Shown: one piece after another, positions 56,057-64,000 of the stretch
Numbering within the stretch: position 1 is the first letter of the stretch
How the letters are laid out: each line of letters opens with the position of its first letter
Source of the DNA: Annulohypoxylon bovei var. microspora
Taxonomy: Eukaryota > Ascomycota > Sordariomycetes > Xylariales > Hypoxylaceae
Direction: 5' to 3'
Length of the DNA: 64,000 bases
Assembly: GCA_022836615.1 (NCBI GenBank)
Contig: MU405236.1
Coordinates: 248,001 to 312,000 of the forward strand
Made by a program: the position numbers and the translations under genes
The notes under the pieces: generated by a model
Database searches by the model: none
What the model saw: the letters and a program-made list of their open reading frames with translations, nothing else
What the model was told of the DNA's origin: nothing

Positions 56057-57151
56057 TTAGTTAAAATTCTGCCTCAACCACTCTTGATCCAAATCATCAA
56101 GGCTATCTTCTGTCTCCGTGTTGTAGCCGTCTAGGTCGTTATCCTCGAGAAATTCATCTAGAAGCCCCGCAACCTCGTCATTATTCATGTCTGCAAATGC
56201 GGAGTGGGTATTTCCTTTTAGACCTCCATCTTTGTTTAGATAAAAGATTTCCGCATTCCCGCCATACTGGTTAATGAGCTTGGCTGCTTGTCTCGCCTGC
56301 CGAATAAACGGGTAGCTCTCATCCCTGTGATCTCCCCACACGAACTGGATAGCTTTAAGCTTGGCCAACTTCTTAAAATCTTCAAGGGGCACCTTTATGG
56401 GACCGAACGGCTCCCCGGCAGTGATGTTGTATGTGTCGGGGAACACGCAACCGTAACCCTCGTAGGCTACGATAGCTTTTATGTTTGTCGAGTTGCTCTT
56501 GATGGCTGTCAGTTGCGCACGCAAGCCAGACGCCGAATTGGCAAGGTACACGATACTATTCCCAAGCCGGCCCGAGTCTGCTGCGACGGCGGCTGCTTGC
56601 GACTCGAGGTGTACGTTCTTGTTGGTGTCAAACTCGACATAGCGCGCGCTAGTAGCTTGCTGCCACGACTCGGGGTCCCCGGTAGGAAACTGCACACCCG
56701 GCCAGAAATTTGGGTACGAGGGACCAAAATTCCAGGCTGCAAAGTTGCCCTGGTCTCTGTAAGAGGGCGTATAGCTATATGGTTCGCAGGCCCAATTAGC
56801 ACGTCCGACCCTCGGCCCGTCCCAGAGGTAGACGGGATAGCGGCGACGTAAGAACATGTCCTTGTAGCCTTCGCCACCGTCCCACCGGTTCTGCCACGCC
56901 TGCGTGGTTGCGCTATGCCACATGACAATGCCTGTACTCCGCGGCCTCCACGGAATGAAGTATTCCATGTACCCATGGTCGCATGAGAGGGTGAAGTTGG
57001 GGAAGATGGGGCTCTCGATGACATTGCCTCCCACCACAAAGCCGCCAGATTTGTTTAAGATAATTGGGCGTTTCCTCACTCCCCGACTATCTTGAGCCAT
57101 CCCTGCTACTGCTGGAACAAGCAGTGCAAATAAGGCGACGAGGGTTAGCAT
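56057..57151 (-). CDS. Secreted alpha/beta hydrolase, esterase-713-like
   Basis: Single exon, 364 residues, with a clear signal peptide (MLTLVALFALLVPAVAGMA), so probably secreted. The pattern follows the esterase-713-like group of alpha/beta hydrolases: LNKSGGFVVGGNVIESP, YMEYFIPWRPRSTGIVMWHS (oxyanion strand), a WDGGEGYKDMFLRRRYPVYL segment, then the nucleophile elbow VYLANSASGLRAQ. It also has IVAYEGYGC, FVWGDHRDE (probable acid region) and KGNTHSAFADMNNDEVAGLL with the likely catalytic His. The elbow has Asn where relatives usually have His (HSQxG), but the serine is kept. The C-terminus carries an unusual acidic tail (about 25 residues rich in Asp/Glu). Substrate unknown. Several NxS/T sites fit a secreted glycoprotein. 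Confidence 0.85.
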   Translation of the reverse strand: MLTLVALFALLVPAVAGMAQDSRGVRKRPIILNKSGGFVVGGNVIESPIFPNFTLSCDHGYMEYFIPWRPRSTGIVMWHSATTQAWQNRWDGGEGYKDMFLRRRYPVYLWDGPRVGRANWACEPYSYTPSYRDQGNFAAWNFGPSYPNFWPGVQFPTGDPESWQQATSARYVEFDTNKNVHLESQAAAVAADSGRLGNSIVYLANSASGLRAQLTAIKSNSTNIKAIVAYEGYGCVFPDTYNITAGEPFGPIKVPLEDFKKLAKLKAIQFVWGDHRDESYPFIRQARQAAKLINQYGGNAEIFYLNKDGGLKGNTHSAFADMNNDEVAGLLDEFLEDNDLDGYNTETEDSLDDLDQEWLRQNFN

Positions 57152-58217
57152 CTTTGGTACCTAGCTAATCGTTCAATCTCTACAAACCAAGATGGTGCCA
57201 AAAAAATACATATGCTGGCAGGGCAAATAAAAGGGGCATATCATTCACTTCGCTCCGCTTCAACATTTCTTATAACTCGGACCCGCAGGCCCTTAGTAAC
57301 TGCCGAAGTTTCTCACCATATTGATTTGGAGTTCATGGCTAATAGGGGAGAACATTCTGATGCGCCCATTCGGGGTGTATTTATTCAGCCGCCGGTATCC
57401 GCAAACCCAGCCAGTGCTTTGGTAATCTGGGGAAACGGAAGCTGGCCGGGGATAAGTAGAATAAGAGGAGGTATCTATAGAAGTTTCATCTGGCTTGATC
57501 GTCGGAAGGAGGAGGTTGTATTTCGAGTACCTAGGTAATAATGTCGCAAGGGGTAAATTACTTTTATATTGGACGTGAATTGTAACCTGGATAAATATAC
57601 AGGCCTAAGAGGCTAAGACCACAATCAAAATGTGGAATATAATACATTCGATAACAAAAATATTGGAACGTACCTATCGGAAATATGTACGGTTCACGAA
57701 GAATCTAGGTTACCTAGATATTTATCCTTTCGACTTCAGAATTTACTCGAGGATGACTCCTGGATGAGTGAAGTTGCTGACGGGAATATCATTACATAAG
57801 CGGTCAGTGTCTTAAATAAACTTCTGACATATTAATACATACATACTCGCTACGTCCGAACTTTTGCCGGGATTATTCATACATGTATGAAGAGGGATCC
57901 ACACTAGGTACCGATGTACTATCTAGTAGGTACCTAGTACCTAACCTTGAAATGCGGGCGCTCGGTCATGAGCGATTAGGTAAGAAATTTAAACCATGGA
58001 GCTCGGACCATAAGCCTTGACGCGACTACCTTCCACTTCCACATCATCGCTTCAGCACACAATCGCGTTAACTTTATTACCCTGTTCTTCATCACTCCTC
58101 ATCTTTCACCTTCCGTTATTAATTTTCCATCGTTTTCTACCTCGATACGAACTTCCATGGTACACCTTTTAAAGACCGACAACTAACCTTCTGCCTTCTG
58201 CAATCTGCGTTGGGATC
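57152..58217. other. Divergent promoter region, hydrolase / ING gene
   Basis: 1.07 kb. A frame at 57212-57538 (plus) has no recognisable character. TAGGTACC motifs near 57900-57945. The 200 bp before 58218 are pyrimidine-rich, as in promoters. Confidence 0.5.
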
Positions 58218-60860
58218 ATGGCGACCGCAGTAGAAGCAAACGGTGATAAAGGTGGGGAGCTCGACGGTGATATCTCACCGAGGAACAAGGACTCTAGCAC
58301 CTTGACACGGCCTATCCCATCAATAGATACCGCGAACAATGGCCTCGGATCTCTCAACATGCGCGCCGATCCGGATGCCCAAGCTACCGTCACCGATTTC
58401 CTCGACTTCACCGAATACCTCCCCTCCGACATGATGCGATCGCTTACCCTCATCGGGAACCTTGACCAAGCCTACATCGACGCCTCGGCAACAGTAAACG
58501 GCCTCACCGCCGCGTGGGGAAAGCTGCCGACTCTACCAGCCGACCAACGTCCCGCCCCCGCGAAGCTGCGTCAAGAGATATCCGAGAATCTAAATCGCGC
58601 CGTCAGCTCGCGCGTCTTCTCGCACGCCGAAGCTATACGCATCCACGAAAACGTCATCAGGCATTACAACAGAGCCAAGACCATCCACGCGAAACTTCAA
58701 GCGATGCGCGATAACTTCCCTGCCGCGGAGGAGCAGAAGAGCCCTACCCAGGTTAAGTCCCCGCAGATGCTCCGCACTCCCAAGATCACTCTTCGGCTTG
58801 ACAGCAACGGACAGAAAATCCAGAGGCCGCCTCGGATCACTGTTCCGGGAGAGGTGCTCGCGCCTTACGAGATTGATTTCAACACCTATAGCTCGCTGAG
58901 CGACGAGAGCTCCGACGACGACGAGGAAGAGGACGAGATGCCGACGTCCCCTCCGAGGCAAGTCGCGACGCCGTCGGCTCGCATCAAGGTGGTCAAACCT
59001 CCCAAATCCCCCAAGCCCCCTAAGCAGAAGGTTCCTAAGCCGCCGCGACCTCCTCGGGCATCCGCCAACAGGTCTGACAACGCGATGCCCATGATGTCCA
59101 CGAGCACCGCGCTGGCCCAGCTCAAGCCGCCGCCCGAGAACGCGGTCCCCGGCAGCGCCGACGCGCCGTGGCTCCAGCTGACGCCCTACGAGCTGGCGAA
59201 GCTACGAAAGCGCATGAAGAAGAATGCGGTATGGAATCCCAGCGACACCATGATAGCCCGAGAGCTTAAGAACCTGGGACGCGGCGTCGAGGCCTACAGG
59301 GCCGCCCAGAAACAAGCAGAGGAGGAGGGAAAGCCCTTCGAGGCAGCCCTCCCCGCCCCGGTGGTCGATGCCGAGTCCGGGACCCAGCATCCTCCCGAAG
59401 GCGCGATTAGCGCTGAAGCCCTGACGGCCGACGAGGTACAGTTAAGCAACCGCGGCATGAAGTTGAACGAGGCCAAAAAGCTGAAACGTGAATCTATGGC
59501 AAGAATCGCAGCCGAGGAAGCGGAAGAATCTGCTAGGAAAATGATGGAAGCTGCTCGGATGTTTCTCAGCCACGAAGCCTCGCCGTCCGCCAACGGGGGC
59601 CAGGACAGACCGCCCGAGGCAAGTCAGAGCCAAGGGAAGGCCAGCAAGCCAAAGACGAGAAAGCGGAAGCGCAACTCCATGTCGGAGACTCCCGTCTCGG
59701 AGAAGCCCGAGGCGGCCCAGAGCTTGCCGGCGAACCAACCGCCTAGCCAGCCGGACAAGCCTCAGCTAAAGCGGACCAAGACCGAGACCCCGGTTCCGCT
59801 GCCCCAGCTCACCCCTCGGCCGCCGTCTGTACCTCCTCCGCCCCCCGCGTCTGCAGCGCCTCCCGCGCCCACGGAGACTCCCGTTCCCGTCCCACACCTC
59901 GGGAAGATATCCCAGGCTTCCGCAGCGTCGAAGACACCGGTACCGGTACCCCTTCCGGTTTCTTCAGACACGTCCATGGTAACTACCAGGTCTGCCGCAT
60001 CATCGTCGACAACCAGCCCGGCGCCGTCATCTAGCTTTACCACGACGGTCCCTGTCAAGCCGCCCGCGGAAACGCCCGTCCCGCCACCCATCAAGACCTC
60101 AACCACGCCCATCCCCCCTCCAGCTCGAGAAATCCCTAAACGGGAAACTAGACAGAACTTACAGCAAGCTCCCGCCCCCACTCCAGCTAACCCCAAGCAG
60201 CTAAGTTCTCGGGGAAATACCCCAACAACCGCTTCAGCGCCCGAACCGCAGACAGCACCCTCGCGTCGGCCTACCTCGCGCGGCAAAGCTGCAAGTCAAG
60301 AGCCCCCTCCAACCCTCGCAGCCGAGCGACCTCGACGCGCGAGCACCGCTCGGAACACCCCGGCACCGGAGCTGCGCCAACCTAGCAAGCGCACCAAACG
60401 ACCCGCTCCCGGCGTGGTGACCACAAACTCGGGCGGCACCAGCGCCGTCGGAAAGCGCAAGGCGGCGCCTCGCAAGAAAGCAATCGGCAAGAAGGAAAAG
60501 GGCGCAAACCAGCAGGAGGTCGAGGGCGAAGTGGACGACGACGGCAACGTCATCGATCCCGACGAGCCGCGATATTGCCTCTGCAATGGGGTTAGCTTCG
60601 GCACTATGATACAGTGCGACAACGTTGATGTGAGCGCCGATAAGACTACTAGTACCCCAACACGAGGTGTCAAGAGAAGACGCGTTAAGAAACTAACCGA
60701 GCCACGCGTACAGAATTGCAAGCAGGAATGGTTCCATCTCGCCTGCGTGGGACTTTCCGAGATACCGGCACGCACGACAAAGTGGTACTGCCCCGAGTGC
60801 CGTATCTTGCTCAACATCGGAGGAAGAGGAGAGGTGAACTCACGAGGAGTGAAGATGTGA
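58218..60860 (+). CDS. ING-family chromatin protein with C-terminal PHD finger
   Basis: ING proteins are subunits of histone acetyltransferase and deacetylase complexes, and their PHD finger reads H3K4 methylation. Exons 58218-60629 and 60714-60860 flank an 84-bp intron and give 852 residues. The N-terminal ING domain (about 55-165) has TDFLDFTEYLPSDMMRSLTL and SENLNRAVSSRVFSHAEAIR-like helices. A long disordered Pro/Lys-rich middle carries recurrent ETPVP(V/L/P) motifs. The PHD starts near 785: RYCLCNGVSFGTMIQCDN, then (after the intron) NCKQEWFHLACVGLSEIPAR and TTKWYCPECR, with all C4HC3 ligands present. The intron is a multiple of three without a stop, so its removal rests on the PHD pattern, a CTAAC branch site and good splice sites. 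The donor could be GTGAGC (used here) or 6 nt earlier. At 852 residues it is far longer than yeast Pho23 or Yng2. Confidence 0.9.
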   Translation: MATAVEANGDKGGELDGDISPRNKDSSTLTRPIPSIDTANNGLGSLNMRADPDAQATVTDFLDFTEYLPSDMMRSLTLIGNLDQAYIDASATVNGLTAAWGKLPTLPADQRPAPAKLRQEISENLNRAVSSRVFSHAEAIRIHENVIRHYNRAKTIHAKLQAMRDNFPAAEEQKSPTQVKSPQMLRTPKITLRLDSNGQKIQRPPRITVPGEVLAPYEIDFNTYSSLSDESSDDDEEEDEMPTSPPRQVATPSARIKVVKPPKSPKPPKQKVPKPPRPPRASANRSDNAMPMMSTSTALAQLKPPPENAVPGSADAPWLQLTPYELAKLRKRMKKNAVWNPSDTMIARELKNLGRGVEAYRAAQKQAEEEGKPFEAALPAPVVDAESGTQHPPEGAISAEALTADEVQLSNRGMKLNEAKKLKRESMARIAAEEAEESARKMMEAARMFLSHEASPSANGGQDRPPEASQSQGKASKPKTRKRKRNSMSETPVSEKPEAAQSLPANQPPSQPDKPQLKRTKTETPVPLPQLTPRPPSVPPPPPASAAPPAPTETPVPVPHLGKISQASAASKTPVPVPLPVSSDTSMVTTRSAASSSTTSPAPSSSFTTTVPVKPPAETPVPPPIKTSTTPIPPPAREIPKRETRQNLQQAPAPTPANPKQLSSRGNTPTTASAPEPQTAPSRRPTSRGKAASQEPPPTLAAERPRRASTARNTPAPELRQPSKRTKRPAPGVVTTNSGGTSAVGKRKAAPRKKAIGKKEKGANQQEVEGEVDDDGNVIDPDEPRYCLCNGVSFGTMIQCDNVDVSADKTTSTPTRGVKRRRVKKLTEPRVQNCKQEWFHLACVGLSEIPARTTKWYCPECRILLNIGGRGEVNSRGVKM

Positions 60861-62085
60861 CGGCACACCTCTTCTCCTCAACCCCCCCCATAATCCCCCT
60901 ATAATCCCCCTATAATCCTCGGCCCTCGCAATGAGAAGGCGTCCCGTCTTTCGCTAACGACTGATGCTATTTATCTAAACCCTGCCCCGACCATTTGGCT
61001 TCTACTTGGTGACGTCGTCATCGAGCTTTAATGTATCCGTATCTGCATCTGCATCCGCATCAGTGTAGAAATCTAGAAGCAGAGAGATAGCCCGAGAAGA
61101 TTCGTACTTGGGAGCACAGGTCAGGATTTGGGAGAATTCAGGGGTTATAGGAGATTTATCGCGGTGTTGCGGGTCGCAAAAGTTACGAGCTTAAAGATCC
61201 TACAACGAGCCACAGTTCCTTCACTGCGAATCGAAGTCCGCGTGCGGCACAACTAGCCCTGGTCTATTGCGGATTCCGTTTCGTATGCGGTTGTATTTTT
61301 GTAATTAGAATCGAGGACCGCTTGGGGTCTGGGAGATGCTGAGTTCTGAGTGGCGACTGAAGATGGGCTTGGAAGAGATGGTTTACTTGGCCCTCGGCGC
61401 AGTTTGGCAGGGGATACAAGAGCTATATCGTATGCATATTGCAGTTTTTGAGGCGGAAATTAATGGTGGTAATGTTTTCGAGAATTGTAAGCCGAGCCAT
61501 CCCGTACAAGTATTCCGCCAAGACGGGAGAAAGGCGATGCTAGCTGTAAGATGCGAAAGGCCTTCAAAAGAAAAGGGCTGTTGTACCTTATTCCTCGTCT
61601 ATGTAGTTCCTACTACCCTCTGGGGCTTAAGATGGTCTAATGTTCGTACGTCTAATACTCTTGGAAACCTGGTGGTGCTCTCATTTACGCCGGTCGCCCC
61701 AATGCCAGCATCTCACGAAGTGTATCTATGGTTACGCTGTCTGCCTCTTGATTCGGGGTTCTTCGTTAGGTATATCAAATTGTAGATATGACAGGTAGGT
61801 ACCTAATAGGTACCTAGGTAGGCACGAAACAATGCTGATTAAGATGTGAATAAGATTGTAGATTTTGATATAGTAACTTGATTATGAAAATAGGTACTGT
61901 CCTACCTAGGAAGGGACGCAAGATAATGTTAAACCCGACCGCCACCAATGTTGCCTGCAACTTATTTTATTCTTTACAACACTCAGCGTACGTAAACTTC
62001 ATCTTTTTCTACCCACTTAGATAGTGCTACAAGACTGCGACACCTACCATTCTCATTCCCTGCATTATTTCCGCAGATCTCGAAA
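60861..62085. other. Intergenic, ING 3' flank to NTF2-like gene
   Basis: An ATG frame at 61336-61785 (149 codons) exists but its composition is not convincing and it has no known family. TAGGTACC motifs at 61795-61830 and 61890-61912. Confidence 0.45.
60885..60918. repeat. Tandem 11-mer (CCCCCTATAAT) x3
   Basis: About three copies just after the ING gene stop codon, within its 3' UTR. Confidence 0.8.
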
Positions 62086-62743
62086 ATGACACCCTCTGAT
62101 GATTACGTGCCTATATTCCCACCTCATGTGGCCGATGAGAGAACCAAGGACTTTATAGCGAGATTCTACGCCGTATCCGACGACCCGTCGAGGAACGAGG
62201 AGTGGGTGGACTACTTCTTACCTGACGCTGTGGTCATCATCGGTGATAAGTCTGCTAAGGGAACTGATGGTATGAAATATGAAATACCACCTATCCAGTA
62301 GAGAGTTATGATTTGATTTTATCAGCAACTAACACGGAGCTTTTATTAGAGATCCGTCGCTTGCGTCAAAGTATGTGGGAAGGGACGGAATCACGGAGGC
62401 ACAAACCGGGGAAAGTGTTTCCGGCGTCCTTCGGCGGGGCCGACAACAGCGAAGAGATCACCATAGAATATAGTGAGTACATACCTACCTACATATGGTC
62501 TTTCTCCTTTATCCATGGCTATTTTTACTCTTTTAAACACGAGCTCCAACTTCCAATTATTGGTCAAACAGCCCTCCAAGAGAAGAAATGCTGACTATCG
62601 ATGCTGCAGTGCTCCGAGGCTCACTCGATTTGGTTACGAAGAATGGAGAGCAGCAAGCGGTGTCGTGGGCGGGACATGCTGTATTGAACGAGGTGCAGGG
62701 AATGCTGAAATATCGGCTCTATCAAGTTTACCTGCGCGGATGA
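62086..62743 (+). CDS. Small NTF2/SnoaL-like protein
   Basis: Exons 62086-62269, 62350-62472 and 62610-62743 with introns of 80 and 137 bp give 146 residues. The layout matches fungal NTF2-like cone-fold proteins: FIARFYAVSDDPSRNEEWVD near the start, YFLPDAVVIIGDKSAKGTDE, then IRRLRQSMWEGTESRRHKPG, a KVFPASFGG turn, EYMLRGSLDLVTKNGEQQ, AVSWAGHAVL and a final strand YRLYQVYLRG. The DYFLPDA and MWE..SRRH motifs are common in this fungal group. Members of the fold include ketosteroid-isomerase-like and SnoaL-like enzymes and binding proteins, but no catalytic residues can be assigned. No signal peptide. Function unknown. Confidence 0.85.
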
Positions 62744-64000
62744 TTCTACTCCTACTTCCTGTCAAAGCCGCTGTACCTACCTAAGCGCCTACCTTTGTAT
62801 GCGTTGGCTGAGAAATTTCAATGACAAGTTCGAGTGATTGGTTATTCATCAATTACAAAAGTAGCAGAGACGATGATTCAATCCTACGACTTTTGTCGCG
62901 ATGGAAACCGTGGGTTTATTAATGCAACTAAGTAGGTACCTACCTACCTCCTACGGTCCTACCTATAGGTATGTATGGAGCGTCAGCACGCTTTAAACTT
63001 TACCGAGGAACTGGTCTAAGAATAGAGATCAAAGCTGTTCGCGTGGCTTTGGTCTTCGACCACGCATCAGCTGACCTTGTACCCCCCTCCACCTTATATA
63101 AATGGTAGTTACATAATGATCACGATGGTAGAGTGAGAAATGGGCGCGGGGAGATTTTGGACCAGGTGGCGGGTAAGGTGTGATAGCTAATAAATTACAA
63201 TGATGACGATAGATCCCGTGATGAAATCATCCGGAATGATGCGGATTTTGCTTAGGACTGAATACCTACAACCTAAATATGTAGGTAGCAGGTAGGCAGT
63301 CGAGTTTCTTTGATGGCTCAATGTTCTTTCTTTTTCGAATTAAAGTTGAGAGGTTCTCGGAAATGTTTCAAAGAACCGATGACGTAGCACTATGATAGGA
63401 TTCACATGAATGCATCGACATCATTTGGTATCATCATATGCTTCCCTCTGCCCCTTTCTGCCGTTCATATTATTCATAAGATAAGGGTCAGCTCCGACTG
63501 ACAATTACAGATTCCAGCTCATCTCAGCTCAACAGAACAACACAACAAGTCGCTCGAATACCCCACCCAAGCATTTCTCTAGACTGGGTATAGTGAGGGG
63601 CCTAGCTGATTGCGCTTGTGTATGCAGTACCTACTAGGTAGCTGGGTATTAGTGGCAGTATGGATGTAATTGTTCACATAATGGGAACTGCCAGTGGTCG
63701 GTTCAATGTTGCGTTCCCTGCCTTATCACTCTTGTACCTCATTACCTACTAATTACATACATGTTAGTAGGTAGGTCAATAGTTAATAAGCCTGAAGATA
63801 TGTATCTCATTGTATTGTACAATACCTACGTACCTACCTACATACGCTTGACATCAATTACCAGATACCTTAGTAGGTATGTATAATAAAATGCAACGTA
63901 AAGGGTAGCCAAGCCAGTCGATGTATTAGGTATTGTCCTCTAGGAATGTCGTTCCGGCTGTAGGCTGTATGTACCTAGGCTTTAGGTGAGCTGGTGAGTT
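62744..64000. other. Intergenic to right edge
   Basis: Non-coding, rich in TAGGTA/ACCTACC motifs (62935-62975, 63765-63780, 63825-63890). No gene seen before the window ends. Confidence 0.5.

Noticed and set aside
61336..61785. 149-codon plus-strand ATG frame after the ING gene
   Set aside because: Composition rich in rare combinations and no domain pattern; would need transcript support.
1..64000. Secondary-metabolite cluster, transposon, virus-like or CRISPR content
   Set aside because: No polyketide synthase, peptide synthetase, transposase, reverse transcriptase, integrase or spaced-repeat array is visible on either strand.

Overview
This window is nuclear DNA from a filamentous ascomycete (Pezizomycotina), most likely a Sordariomycete. 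The evidence is short introns (about 47-166 bp) with GTRNGT-type donors and CTAAC/CTGAC branch points, a PacC pH regulator with YPxL motifs, a fungal-type Ku80, a fungal Top3, and gene spacing of 0.3-6.5 kb. I see no prokaryotic operons, rRNA, convincing tRNA, CRISPR array or intact transposon. Exon joins were worked out by hand from reading frame, splice sites and known family sequence, so terminal exons and start codons are the least certain parts.

Layout. 1-10 kb: the tail of an unidentified gene, a disordered nuclear protein, Tip41 (TOR/PP2A signalling), Swc5 (H2A.Z deposition), a MAPEG membrane protein and a small CsbD-like stress protein. 10-22 kb: a MYND-SET protein, pacC with a long upstream region rich in PacC-type sites, and Stb3 (Sin3-binding). 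25-33 kb: topoisomerase III, a DUF1295/steroid-reductase-like membrane enzyme, a small unknown protein and a TMEM205-like protein. 34-43 kb: Ku80, a Gfd2/YDR514C-like DEDDh exonuclease, Pam18 (mitochondrial import), Rlp24 (60S biogenesis) and a protein with three GRGG(A/V)GN repeats. 43-49 kb is a 6.5 kb stretch with no supportable gene. 49-64 kb: a single-finger C2H2 protein, an unknown multispan membrane protein, a secreted esterase-713-like hydrolase, an ING/PHD chromatin protein and a small NTF2-like protein.

How the genes relate. Most are housekeeping genes with no cluster logic. Themes that recur, probably by chance, are chromatin (Swc5, Stb3, ING/PHD, SET), DNA maintenance (Top3, Ku80) and growth control or ribosome production (Tip41, Stb3, Rlp24). 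Several pairs are divergent and may share promoters: MAPEG/CsbD, Top3/DUF1295, TMEM205-like/Ku80, Pam18/Rlp24 and hydrolase/ING. Intergenic DNA throughout is full of a TAGGTA/TACCTA-type motif that is rare in the coding exons.

Most notable points: a possible mitochondrial presequence created by the first ATG of Top3; an RGG box inside the Top3 catalytic body; an in-frame, stop-free intron inside the PHD finger of the ING protein; a dense cluster of PacC-type sites upstream of pacC; and a perfect 13-bp hairpin downstream of stb3. I found no clear-cut new multi-gene system.
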